A stretch of DNA of 64,000 bases, taken from Anagrus nilaparvatae (Eukaryota > Arthropoda > Insecta > Hymenoptera > Mymaridae). The notes beneath the pieces are model-generated. The model was given only the letters and a program-made list of their open reading frames with translations. It made no database searches and was not told the DNA's origin. Below, piece after piece: positions 22,780 to 35,400 of this stretch. The first letter of the stretch is position 1. The number at the start of each line of letters is the position of its first letter. Location: the NCBI GenBank assembly GCA_022575985.1, contig JAKSXM010000269.1, positions 620,001 through 684,000 of the forward strand, written 5' to 3'. Both the position numbers and the translations under genes were made by a program.

Positions 22780-24856
22780 AATAATAATTTGACTGAGTCA
22801 CGACCGAGCGATAAAACGCAAAATCGCACGTCGCTGCCAATTACTAGGTTCGCGAAATCTAGCACGCGCAATAATTATGAACAGCGACGCAACCAGCCAA
22901 GAAATAATACGTAACAATGGTTGAGAACTCCTCTAGGTGCTCAAGGGAGCCCACAATGGGATAATTACCCGTTCGGTTTTCATCCGCACAGCAATGTTTT
23001 AGCTCAGGTCCCAACAGCTAAAAGTTCAAGTGGATCTGAAAATGAACGAAAACAAGCCAAAAACGCACAGAATAAGCAGCGCGTTCAAAACGCAAAGAAC
23101 AACCATGACGACTCTGACGGAAGAAAACGCGTACAGCAGCTCTGAAATTTCATTAGCTGAGACTCGAACGACTGCCCAGCGAGAGTTAGCCCTTTTGCAG
23201 AAGCAAAGAACAGCTTTACGAAAAGAGGTAGCGTTAGCAAAGTTGGTAATGGTAGAACTCCGGAAAGAGAGGACCATAAGCCAACGAGGCAGCTCAGCGA
23301 GCTCTCTCAAGTCTCGTACGTCAGTTTCCAGTAAAAGCTCACGAGAACGGGAACACACAAAAACAGAAAACGAAAAGCTGCGAAAAGAACAAGAGTTTAT
23401 TGAAAAACAACGACTAGAACTAGAAAAATATAATAAACTCAAGCTACAAGAAAATAAAAAGAAAAATAGCAAAAGTATAGACGGCAGCCTTAAGTCAAAA
23501 ACTAATAAAATGAAAAAGACTGAGAAAAATATTTTCATGAATTCGGGAGTAGAAAATTCCGAAGAATCTGAAATTGAAGTAATGTCCAGTACTAAGAAGT
23601 CCTTCAATTTAAGCTTGTCTAAGCGTACAGAAGCCGGGAAGGTACTCAAAATGTGGAACATGAAATTAAACGGCGATACCAAAAATGCCGAAGAATTTTT
23701 ATTTAAACTTAAGGATTGCTACGAGACTTCAGGACTCTCTTTCATACAAATGAAATACGGCCTAACGTCGATGTTTGAAGAGCACGCCATATTATGGTAC
23801 AGAACAGATAGAGATAGCCTCGATACCTGGGATGATTTCGAGACGGCCTTCCGTAATCGTTTCATTCCGTATATGGAGGACGAGGATTATCTTGAAGAGC
23901 TTCGAACTCAAACGCAAGGCAAGGGCGAGAATATAGCCACGTTTTTATGTGCTTTCAGGGCAATAGCTGATAAATTGTCACAACGCCCTAGTGAGAAAAA
24001 GTTGGTGGAAATGGCTCTCAGGATACTTAATCCAGAATACCAACGAAGCCTAGAAGCTTATAGGCTAACCAACACAATCACAAGCTTCAATAAATTATTG
24101 GACTTAGGCCAAAAACACGAAATATTGGCCGAAGTAAGAAATAAATATGCAGCCCCGAAAGACAGAAAGAATTCAAAAGTACCGGATTAAGCCTACGATG
24201 ACAAAATAGTAAAGGCTAAAATAGCGGCTGTTACTGAGTCAGTAAACGCCGCAGTAAACATGCCTGAAATCAGCGTGGGCGAAGCAGCAGAAAATACATC
24301 AGCCAAAGGGATACGCAAGCCCAGAGGGCGTGGTAAACAGGTAAAGACAGAAGAGATGGCAGCATTAACTACCCATGGGGACAATAATCCACAGCCCCAG
24401 CTGAGGCAGCTGCAAGGATCTCAGCAGCAGCGTCAGACACAGCAACAGCAGCAGCCTAGAGCACAGCCTCCACGGAAAGCTCAGCCAGTAATGCAGCCTA
24501 TGGCTCCTCCGCCCTACCCATGGTTTCCGCATACGTTTGCGGACCCAAGTTATTTTGCACAAATGATGCCACAATGGAATCAAGGTTCAATTCCAAGTAT
24601 GCGATTCTCAAGATCGCAAAATGACAATAATAATGTGAATAATTCACAAAATTCACAAAATAATACGCGACGACCCAAATTCAATAAGCCGCGATTCCCT
24701 GCTCATTGCGTTATGTGCCAAGATACGAACCACAGAACTCTGCAATGTCCTCAGTTAAATAAACGGGATATTTGCTTGCTCTGTGGCAAACTCAGCGTCA
24801 GGTATACCAACTGTACCTGCCCAGTAGCTACTCAATATAGAGCGGGAAACGCTTAG
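22780..24856 (+). pseudogene. gag: gypsy Gag
   Basis: The N-terminal part lies in one frame (about 22780-23130, with a TAA at 22912). A shift near 23115 leads to the main frame, 23030-24856, broken by one TAA at 24188. Features in order: a charged coiled-coil region rich in E, K, R and Q (codons about 40-170 of the main frame); a retrotransposon capsid-like domain (YGLTSMFEEHAILWY, DDFETAFRNRFIP, GENIATFLCAFRAIADKL); a Gln/Pro-rich linker; and a CCHC knuckle (CVMCQDTNHRTLQC) followed by a second one lacking its His. It would assemble particles and bind RNA. Confidence 0.82.
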
Positions 24857-27800
24857 CTGGAGACGGGACTAGCTCCAACGACCTCCAGCTAAATAGTGGA
24901 GTCGCAAGCGTAACTACTCAAACAATAACAAATGACAAGAGCGAAACGTTAGCAGAAACCATCGATGAGAAAAAGGTCAGCCTTGCCTAAGGACGCGAAC
25001 CTGCCAAGGCGTCTGCTACAAGCGATTCAAAAAGCAACAAAAATAATAAAAATGAAAACTCATACGAAAATCAAAAAAATTTACAAGAAATTTCTCAATC
25101 ACCCGAAAATGTACAAGAAGAACCGGAAAATTTCGACGCTTCTCACGTCGATAACCGACTTTTCTTCGACATAAATATAGCCGGCATAAATATGAAAGCT
25201 CTTTGTGATTCAGGTTCTATGGCTTCCTACTTAGGTCCTAAATACGCAGAAAAATTCAAATACAGGTTAAAGCCAATTGGCTCAGCATTAATTGAAGCCA
25301 CGGGAAATATCTCCCCGGTTAACCAAGTCCTGAAAGTATGGTTCGACGTAGATGGACAAGCGGAACCTATTAACCTGAAAGTTTCAGAAAACATACAATA
25401 CGACATGGTATTGGGCGTAGATTTTGAGAAAGCTTTTGGCCTGGAAATATGTGCAAGTGCAGGTGAATGGAGGCGAAGGCACGGCAGCGAACAATGGCAT
25501 AAATTTAACGCGCATAAAAGTAAAAATGATCCACAGCTCTACGGAGAGTGCGCATAAATCGAAGAAATTTCGGCGTCACAAAAGGACATAATTATGCGAG
25601 TGGTAAAAGAATGCCTGCCCCCACAGCCACAGCCCCATGGAAGAACACATCTAGTTAAGCACAAAATCAGGGTCAGACCAGATGCCACACCAGTAAGACA
25701 TAAATTAAGAAGAATGTCGCCAAAAGTCTTGAATCTCGCCATAGAAAAAGCTAGGGATAATTGAGTATTCAAAAAGCTCGTGGTGTAGCGCTTCAGTTAT
25801 GGTGCCACGCAACGACATCTATCGTTTATGCGTGGACTATCGTGACGTCAACAATTCACTGAAAAAGACGCCTACCCCCTCCCTAATCTCGACTCGGCTT
25901 TAGATAAGCTCAGAAGAGCGAAATATTTATCAAAAATCGACCTTAGTAAAGCTTTTTTACAAGTCCCGTTAGAAGACGATTCTAATCCGTTCACGGCTCG
26001 CACTGCCAGGACTTGGCCTAATGCAATTCACAAGAATGCCTTTTGGAGTCACAGATGGGCCAAAAACCTTTCAAAGGCTGATGGATAAGATAATAACGCC
26101 GGATCTCGAGCCCTTCGTCTTAACGTATCAAGACGATATAATAATAGCCACTGAAGATTTTCAAGATCATCTAAAATATTTAAGAATAGTCTTCAAAAAG
26201 CTAATCGACGCAGGCTTATCAATAAATCCAGATAAATGTGATTTCGGATGCTCAGAAGTCGTATATTTAGGATTTATTCTAGACGCCGAGGGTTTGCGCC
26301 CGGATAAAGAGAAAATCAGGCCGGTTTTAGAGTATCCTGCGCCGACTAACATAAAAGAATTACGCCGATTCTTAGGCATGGTAGGATGGTACTCACGTTT
26401 TATTAATAATGTAGCCGAATTAAAAATTCCGCTGGTTAAACTTCTGCACAAAGACATAAAGTGGTCTTGGGGAGCAGAGCAGACAGAGGCATTTGAAAAA
26501 CTCAAATTAGCCTTAGTCAGTACGTCTGTTTTATCCAGACCAGACTTTAGTCTCCCGTTTACGGTCCAAACGGACGCCAGCAATATGGCGATCGGGGCCG
26601 TTTTGACTCAAATGCACGAGGACGGAGAAGTAGTTTATATCAGTCGAGTTTTAACAGCCCAAGAGCAAAACTACAGCGCTACAGAACACGAATGTTTGGC
26701 TCTATTATGGGCAATAAAACGACTGAAACCATACCTAGAAGGTTACAAGTTTACTGCCATCTCGGACCACTCCAGCCTTAAATGGCAAAGTAATTTAAAA
26801 GAGCCAACCGGCAGGCTAGCCCGCTGGGCTCTAGAACTGCAGCAGTGGGACTTCGATGTTGTATATAGAAAAGGCAGTTTAAACCATGTTCCAGACGCCC
26901 TGTCTAGAATTTCTTACAAAGACCTCGCAGAAACCGACGAAGACGAGGAAATGGATTATCTATCGGCCTTAGAAGAATTATCAGACCCATGGTATACAAG
27001 AAGAATGCATGATGTCACTCAAACCCCATGGAAACTGCCAAATTACAAAATAGAAGAAAATAGACTATATATACACAAAAAGGACCAGTTATTAGATCCT
27101 ATAAGCGGCAACAAGCATAATTGGCGTTTAGTACTGCTCCAAGGGCAAAGATTACAAGCACTTCAAGAAATGCATAATACGCCATGGTCAGGATATTTTG
27201 GAGTGGCAAAAACGTACCAACGCCTAGCTACGTTTTATTAATAATGTAGCCGAATTAAAAATTCCGCTGGTTAAACTTCTGCACAAAGACATAAAGTGGT
27301 CTTGGGGAGCAGAGCAGACAGAGGCATTTGAAAAACTCAAATTAGCCTTAGTCAGTACGTCTGTTTTATCCAGACCAGACTTTAGTCTCCCGTTTACGGT
27401 CCAAACGGACGCCAGCAATATGGCGATCGGGGCCGTTTTGACTCAAATGCACGAGGACGGAGAACATCCTGTAGTTTATATCAGTCGAGTTTTAACAGCC
27501 CAAGAGCAAAACTACAGCGCTACAGAACACGAATGTTTGGCTCTATTATGGGCAATAAAACGACTGAAACCATACCTAGAAGGTTACAAGTTTACTGCCA
27601 TCTCGGACCACTCCAGCCTTAAATGGCAAAGTAATTTAAAAGAGCCAACCGGCAGGCTAGCCCGCTGGGCTCTAGAACTGCAGCAGTGGGACTTCGATGT
27701 TGTATATAGAAAAGGCAGTTTAAACCATGTTCCAGACGCCCTGTCTAGAATTTCTTACAAAGACCTCGCAGAAACCGACGAAGACGAGGAAATGGATTAT

Positions 27801-29315
27801 CTATCGGCCTTAGAAGAATTATCAGACCCATGGTATACAAGAAGAATGCATGATGTCACTCAAACCCCATGGAAACTGCCAAATTACAAAATAGAAGAAA
27901 ATAGACTATATATACACAAAAAGGACCAGTTATTAGATCCTATAAGCGGCAACAAGCATAATTGGCGTTTAGTACTGCTCCAAGGGCAAAGATTACAAGC
28001 ACTTCAAGAAATGCATAATACGCCATGGTCAGGATATTTTGGAGTGGCAAAAACGTACCAACGCCTAGCTACGGATTATTATTGGCCAGGAATGTACCAC
28101 GACACGGAAAAATACGTCACTACATGCTTAGATTGCCAAAGACATAAAGCAGTTCAAACAGCCCCTTAAGGCTTAATGGGAAAACGCATAGTCGAACAAC
28201 CGTGGACTGTAGTTGCAGGCGATTGTATGGAATTCCCGCAAAGTAAAAACGGTTTCAAGTACTTAATCGTTTTTCAAGATTTGTTAACGCGAATGATTGA
28301 GCTAAAGCCTTTGAGGAAAGCCAACGGAAAAACCGTCGCTAACGCCTTCGAAGAGCTCATACTCTTCCGCTGGGAAACCCCAAATTATTTTTTGACTGAC
28401 AACGGTTCGGAATTCGACAATGAACACATTTGCAAGGTTATGAGCGAGTATGGAGTGAGGGTAATCACTACTCCCCCTTACCACCCAAAAGCGAACGCTA
28501 CGGAACGCTCGAATCGTAACCTCAAACAGATGATCAGAATGTTCGTTGGAGAAGACCATAGGGACTGGGATAAACATCTGCACGAATTCCGGCACGCGGC
28601 AAATACAGCCATACAACAAACGCTAAAAACATCGCCAGCATACATGAATTATGGTCGTCAGCCAAAAATGGTAAAGAGCCTCAGATGACAACTCGAACAG
28701 CCTACAGAAGGCGGAATCACACCTGTGCAAGAAATAGACCCAGAAGTTTGGAAAGACAGACTCAAGAGACTCGACGTACTGCGTGACTTAGTAGCAAAGC
28801 ACATAGACGACGAACGAGACAAACAGAAGCAGCGTTATGATAAGGGTCGACTTGACGTCTCCTTTAAGGAGGGGGATAGGGTCCTCAGAAGGACTAAGCC
28901 TCAATCGTCAGCCGAAAAACACTTCTCTGCATAGCTCGCGCCCAAGCGAGAAGAACCCGATGTTATAGCCAAAGTCCTATCGCCAACAGTGTATTTACTA
29001 AAAAATTCTCCGGGAAGAATACCCAATGTACACGCGGAAGACTTAATAAGACTGAAAACTCTTCCTTCTAATGATCCCACTTTCCAACCCAATAACACAG
29101 AAAACTCACAAACAAACATTTTTTCCAGCAAAAACAACAATGAGGGGAAGCTTCAGAGGCCGCCGGCAAATCAACCTACAACTATTAAAAAAAGAGGGCG
29201 ATCGAGAAGAAAGCCAGGAAGCCCAAGCCGAAGAGGCGGCAGTAATGCCAGTGACTCCAGCAGTACCAACAACGACGACAGAAGAGGCCCCTACAACCTC
29301 CGCCGTCGAAAGTAG
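24856..29315 (+). pseudogene. pol: gypsy Pol: protease, RT, RNase H, integrase
   Basis: The protease lies in a frame -1 to Gag, with ALCDSGS near 25200 and one TAA near 24988. RT follows with stops and shifts between 25555 and 26020, then an open part with MPFGVTDGPKTFQRLMD, the catalytic YQDD and RRFLGMVGWYSRFI. RNase H contains QTDASNMAIGAVL. From 27420 to 29315 a single frame holds RNase H (second copy), the integrase zinc-binding CLDCQRHK, the core acids (AGDCMEF, LTDNGSEF, NATERSNR) and a C-terminus ending RRGPYNLRRRK. In-frame stops lie at 28167, 28686 and 28932. An 835/841-bp tandem duplication sits inside. Confidence 0.87.
26398..28073 (+). repeat. Tandem duplication within gypsy RNase H/integrase region
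   Basis: Segment 26398-27232 is repeated at 27233-28073. The two read as nearly identical; the clear difference is six bases (catcct) present only in the second copy, after 'gacggagaa'. The breakpoint shows short shared sequence (acg). The first copy loses its frame just past the joint. Confidence 0.95.
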
Positions 29316-30171
29316 GACAATTAGGTACATCAACGGGGTGTACGCTCCCGCTCCAGCCGACGGACCACCACCATCGACCGGAGCCACGAGAAAATCGGTA
29401 GCGGCCCAAAACGCGACACCTGCACCCATGGTGGCCCCATTACTACCGAGACAAGTAGAGACCCTTCGTCGTCCAGCAGTCCCAATCGCCCCATCGCCTG
29501 ATCTTCCTTCGCTTATGGCCCAAATAATCGAAGCGCCCGTAGCGACAAAACCGCCCGTGGACGTGAAACCCCGAGAACCCTACGTCCCGTATAAAGTTGC
29601 GGAATTGGCTTCGAGGCAATAGGAAGGTTTGCTATTGCACTCCTTCAAATACAAGACAACCGGGGTCAGATATAGCGAATTGGAACCGGTCGAATTTGAC
29701 CCAAGCGTAGACGCACCCCCGGGCCAGTGCTTTAATTCCCAACGAATAGGACACTCGCGAAGTAATTGCAAGGCAAAGCCGCAGTCAGCACCAGTATGTG
29801 CTAACTGCGGCAGGAAGGGCGTTCACATCTCGGAATGTCCGAGGTGCCGAAAGGCCCATTGTAGGTTCCTACACCGACAAGCCTCTTTGAAAGAGCAAAA
29901 AGAAGAGCAATGGCGTGAAATAAGCTCGCAAGTTCACGCCCCCCACCATCCAATCCATTAATGGGAGCGCTATCCAGCCTTCTTCTAAGCCCCGGTTACG
30001 GAAAATGACCTATGGGTCCCGCGCACCTTGTGGCCTAGAGAAGAAATTGAGCCGCTGCCAGAAGACATAATCAGCGCGATTAGAGAAGCTCAGTCGCCAG
30101 AAAAGATGAATCAAGATAAAATCATACGATTCCTTCTCGCTTACTTTGATTTAATCGAGAAGTTGTATTAA
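29071..30171 (+). pseudogene. Third ORF of the gypsy element: Pro-rich, zinc-knuckle protein
   Basis: One frame stays coherent for about 366 codons, with in-frame stops at 29620, 29959 and about 29992. It begins inside the 3' end of pol, overlapping it by 245 bases in another frame. The N-terminal half is Ala/Pro/Thr-rich. Then come two CCHC-like motifs: CFNSQRIGHSRSNC, in which the second Cys is Ser, and CANCGRKGVHISEC. The C-terminus is charged and looks helical (PEDIISAIREAQ, FLLAYFDLIEKLY). This is the position of env in errantiviruses, but there is no signal peptide or transmembrane segment. Function unknown; nucleic-acid binding is likely. Confidence 0.65.
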
Positions 30172-31760
30172 AGCGTTAACGCCGAAAGGCAGCCATAAGG
30201 TTAGCATAAAAGTACATTTTTTTTTATTACTATACTCTAGTTTTTTTTTATATATACTCTTAGTTTTTTTTTGTTGTTTAAACATCGCCCACAAGGCTTA
30301 ATAGTTTGTTTTTTTTTTTCTTGATTCGCCCAAAAGGCTCGATTACAAGTAATCCTTTGGTTTTCGCCAATAAGGCTTGATGAGAATAACCAAAAATTAA
30401 ATTCTTATTTTTTTTATTAGTTAATCGCCCAAAAGGCTTGAAAAATACTACATTTCTTTTTTTTTAATATTTTTATTATTATTACCAATGTAACTGTATT
30501 ATATTTGTTTTTATGTAAACATTATATTTTTTTGTTATAATCATCAAAGAGAGACAATCACTCTTGGCTAGTCAAATAGACTATAATAATTTAATAAAAT
30601 TAATAATAATAATTACTCAAATTATTGCCTAACGATTAAATTCTACCTTGACCCAATTCCTAATTCCTAATACCTATACATAGAAAATAAATTGGAGCAG
30701 CCACAGGAAGTAAGTAAAAGTTGTTGGTAATATTCAGTAGAGTAAAATTCATATTTATTTTTTTTATTATTATGAATTACATTTTTTTTTTTACGCGTGA
30801 AGCACATAAACTCTACTCAACTGTTATTACCTAGTAAGCCGGAAGTAAGTGTATATATACTCAATTAATTAATACTTTTGTATTACTAGCCAGATCTCTT
30901 AGGATTTCATTTTTTTTTATCTAGTCATCGTTCACAAATTGTAAATTTTGTAAATATGTAAATAATATAGAGTAGGGCTTAGGAATGACCGGGTAGGTTT
31001 TTAAGTTCACGTGTATTACAGACTGGAATAGAATCCAACAGTGGCTCCTCAGTAGTGGACTGACATTGCTCCCCAATGTCTCCTCTACTTAGGGGGCTAT
31101 TTTAACGAAGCATTTTCACTACAAATGCACATGTTTATATTACATTAATATGTATATATATATATGTGCATAAGTATAAAATAAACCGCCGCATACACAC
31201 ACACACAATAGACGACGGTAACAAAAAGAATATTCTTACGGCGCAACTATCTTGCGCCGGAAGAAGAAGAGAAGAGAAGAACAAGAATCAGAATTCGTGC
31301 AGCCTGCAACAGGTGCTCACGCATAGTATAAAGAATCGTGACTCCGGATTTTAATAATTAATTAAGTTATTATCTTTTCATAATTAATTGGACCAAAAGT
31401 CACTTTAGACAACTCCGGTTTTGATTCTAAATAAAATAGTGTCGACTAAATTTAAAAAGTTTAAAAGATCCGTGCTCGCTAGCTACTCAATAAACTGCGA
31501 GTGTAAAAAGCTCCAAAAACACAAACCGACGTCGGTCGCACGAGAAATAGCTAAAAAGCAGCCACGAAGAGTATAGAGGTTTTTATACGTAATATCGTGC
31601 CACCTGCCAAATACAGTTATTCTGCGAGAAGCCGCTACATCTGTACTCCTGCAGCCACCGTCGACGACTCCAAGACAAATAGCTTCATGAAGGTCGCCGA
31701 ACGGTAAATTTAAAATTGTGCTCCGGGGTTCTGTGTGTGTGTGTGCGCGATACGGTATTA
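30172..31760 (+). other. gypsy 3' untranslated region and candidate 3' LTR
   Basis: Non-coding. Four copies of a motif close to TCGCCCAAAAGGCTTGA lie at 30285, 30326, 30364 and 30425, separated by T-rich tracts. Further on are a purine run near 31088, AT and AC microsatellites (31150-31210), a TATA-like box and several AATAAA-like signals. The right border is uncertain. Confidence 0.5.
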
Positions 31761-32429
31761 GTTTAAATAAGTATAAATTAATGCAAAGTGTTTTTTGTTG
31801 ACGAAATTTAAACGGAAGAGGACTTGTGTTGACAGTTTTGGACTTATGCGGACGTCAGCATATGATTTTCGGAAATTAACATGCGCTACAGGACTTATGC
31901 TGACGCCGCTGAAACTAAATACACATATATATATGATTCCTAATGCGGGCAACCACTTTTTACGGGTATACATAGCCTAATTAAGACACAAATAACCAAA
32001 AAGGGGCAGGGGGGCCGAAGGCCCCCCGTGCCCATGCGCCCGTAAAATCTGTGTCTACATATGTATCTATTTATATAGTTATATATATATATGTATAATA
32101 AAAAAGAAGTTTCTACTGAATTATAAGCCTAAGGGCTACTATTATATAATTTCTAAATAAATAAAAATTATTTTAATTAATAATAAATTAAATTACATAG
32201 TTCAGATTTTTAGTGCTCGTTCATGTTCATTAAGTTTTAACCCTTTATTTTAGAACTCCCCCTACTTGCCGAGGAAATAAATCTTATGCTAGAGCTAGCT
32301 GAATAACAGAGGTAAGAAGGTCAATCACCCGCATTATCATTGTTATTATACAACAATATTACCGGCGCGTGTCAGTTAAAAGGCGCTCTTATAAAAATTT
32401 ATTAACTGACACCCGTGTGCCAAAAATAA
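31761..32429. other. Joint between gypsy and Polinton, non-coding
   Basis: No polymerase motifs can be read here. It contains a strong GC-rich hairpin at 32004-32033 (GGGCA then GGGGGGCC, GAA triloop) and a 44-bp hairpin at 32369-32412 (gtcagttaa opposite ttaactgac). Confidence 0.5.
32004..32033. other. GC-rich hairpin
   Basis: An 8-bp stem GGGGGGCC / GGCCCCCC closed by a GAA loop is extended by GGGCA / TGCCC across one bulged G. It stands out sharply in an AT-rich setting. Role unknown. Confidence 0.85.
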
Positions 32430-35400
32430 TATATATATGTAAACTAATTAAAATGACCCCAAAATACCCACGTTATACTCTGAACGACGGATTACTTTCA
32501 ATCATCTCACGGTCTAACTCTATACTCTCGTTACGTGAAATATCTAAAACGTATTCATCAACGGTCGAATACTGTTCGGATAAACCGCTAGCTTGCGTCT
32601 TTAATTTGAAAAAGTGTCTATGTATTCCGCAAATAATCCACCTTTTTTCGTCACTGGATCGTGTACAGTTATCTCCTACTGCCAAATTTCGTATATCTCC
32701 TTAATTACGTAACCCCGTTCGACTGCTTTTTTTAGTTCCAGCGAAACCCGCGTACCCACAAAGACTCTTAAATTTTCGTCCTCGCAACAAGTTCAAAACT
32801 TGCCAACAAGAGATTGCCGTGCATTTTTACGGGCAAAACCGGATGCGTGAGATTCCTCGGTGGTAGAATTTTGCAGTAAACAAGTCCCTTGACCCTGTCC
32901 GCAAAATGTTTATAATTTTGACCAGCGAATTCTCGACATTCCGGTTTGCCGACGTATAATTTAGGGTGAGCAAGCGGAAATTTACCACGCTTGCAAATGT
33001 ATGGATAAAGCCACGTCACGGCAACGTATTTTATTTTTTTCGCCAGCTCTGACTTGATACGACTTTACGAAATTTTCAGTTCTACCGCCGTAAAAAGCTT
33101 CTCTCGGATTTAATGGCGGATTTTTGGTGAAATCGTGCTGGTCGAGATAATTGCTTATTTCGGAATTTCGTTCAAGTTCCATTCTGAATTCGCATTCCCA
33201 TTTAACGATAAGTTCGTAATTATTGGCTCTGAATCTTCTGCTGATTGCCATAGTTTTGCTATAACGATCTTCGAGCGTTTCAAGATTGTACTCGGTTAGC
33301 GGTTTGTCTTTGTTTCTCTTGAAGCAACGAATTCAACCGTTCCAATAACAACCCATAATCTGAAAACAAATACCGTTATGTGCATTGGTTTTGTTTGGAG
33401 GAATAAATCCATCTACCTTAACGTTTATAGGAAGCCTGATTTCACGACAACGACCAGCGTGCTGAATTTCCCGATTCAATTACCTTTCCATCCAAACTAA
33501 CCACTTGACTGCTATCACAGACTGGTTGTCGCTAAATCTATAGCCTCTGGCCGGTAAGATACCTACTGTGTTTGATTTTAAAAAATTTTTCCTAAAAACC
33601 TTCATACAAGCAATGGCAATCATCGTAGCTTCCGTGAAGGGACAAATTCTACCGATCTCCAAAAAAGATTCTCTAAATTTCAAATAAGCTTTTTTCAACA
33701 CATCTACGTTATTTCTACAATACGACTCAATCTCCACTCGAAAATCAAACACACCTCTGGAATCCTTTCTCTCCCGATACCAGGTCAAAAACTTTTCTCT
33801 TATATCGCGCGACATACTATCGACGCAATAAAACTCGATATCCGGTAACGGACCGATGTAATTCTGGTTTTCAGGTGTGTTGAAGAGGTGTGGAAAATCC
33901 CTCTTAATCATATCCGGTAGCCAAAAGCTTTAGGCAAAGCGCTTAGACCCATGTGAAAATAATTTAGACTGTCAATGAATTTAACTTTTTTTTCAACAGT
34001 CATCAATATAATTTTCGACCCATTCAATATCAGCTTTGTTTTCAGACACATTTCCTCGACCATGTGCTTTAATAAAAATTGATTGTCAAAACTTTGGCCG
34101 TTGTGAGAAATGCATATAACTTTTGAAAAATCCTTTTTTGGCATGAGCGCTAATGTCAAAAAATTTTTCACAGGCTCTTCAGGGAAAATGTATTTTCGAC
34201 GCCTGCATTTCGCACAAGATAGCAAGTCCTTGTCTCGCAAACAAAATGTAAAAACTTGTTGCGCAACGCATAAATTCGGTTTGTGCACCTTAACCGCACA
34301 ATCACCGACTAAAGTCTCGCACTGCGTGGTTTCAAAGTCGAAAAATAAAAAAATTGTTTTTGACTAATTATCTCTTTGAGACAGGCGCTGCATAAAACAT
34401 AAATGATTTACGTTCACGCGTTTCAGGCACGTGTTGCAAAAAATTTCGTTGCACTTGTGTTTCACGGTATCGTCTATCTTAATCATTTTAAGACACGAAG
34501 TACAGTGTCTTACACCAAGGCAAATCGAGGCAACGTTTTTTTATAAAAGCCGCGTGCTCTTTGTTTTTCAAAACAGCTACCATTCAGAAAATATCTCTGA
34601 CATAAATCGCAAAACACAAACTGCTGAAACCCCACGATCAACTGATCACAGCGTGGAATTTGGAAACATTTGTAACATCTACTCGAACATCTGTGATACC
34701 TGTCGTTCGAATATTTTTTGTTACACGGTATGCAGTAGCCTCTAGACCCTGAAGCTACATTCAGGTTTAAAATCGGTTTGTAATGATTAGTACGCGTAAA
34801 ATACATTATTCTCAGTGTGTAGCGAATTTCGTTACCGGTATTTACCACGTATCTAGAACCGTCAAATATTGGGGGCTCACCATTGCCGAAATTTTAGTCA
34901 TCATATGCCACTATGCATACTCTCAAATTAGAGTTATATATTTGAAATTGATGAATCTCGTTTATTCCGCACCCAAACTGCGAGATCCACACGCCAGCGT
35001 CACGCACCAGCTGCTTGGCTGCTAAAAGTTGCTTTCTCTTTTTCCTTATTTTGCGCCAGTCTTGATGCAAAATTCCGCTTCGCAATTGACCCCTTTTAGC
35101 GTGCACATATGCGACACAAAGAGATCGTGCCAGACACAAATTGTCTTGCGTAATTTTCAAAATCGATCTTTTGCGTACATCGAATAGACTCAACGATATC
35201 AAAGATACGCGCCCCCTGCCAGCAGGAACCCGAACAATCGAGGACACGGCTGCAAGTGAATCATCGCAAATGTCAAAAAGCGGTGCGCTCTGAGCCGCGC
35301 ATGCAATCAATGCCAAAACGTCTCTATGATCAAATTTTTCCACCGGTCTAAAACTCAGCCAAAGAGGCTTGGCAAATTTTGTAGAACGCAATTCAAATCC

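Larger units (their letters stand above)
22770..31760 (+). mobile_element. Ty3/gypsy LTR retrotransposon, degenerate, no 5' LTR visible
   Basis: Order on the plus strand is Gag, aspartic protease, RT, RNase H, integrase, then a third ORF. Integrase after RT places it in Ty3/gypsy (Metaviridae). It lies opposite to the Polinton genes. Gag starts within about 100 bp of the ATPase remnant, leaving no room for a 5' LTR and leader. A purine-rich stretch at about 31088 (ttagggggc) could be the polypurine tract, with a 3' LTR beyond it (TATA-like agtataaaataaa near 31172). Both are tentative, because no second LTR copy exists to compare. Confidence 0.85.

Noticed and set aside
23026..23682. 218-codon minus-strand ORF rich in Ser and Phe
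   Set aside because: Antisense shadow of the Gag coiled-coil region.
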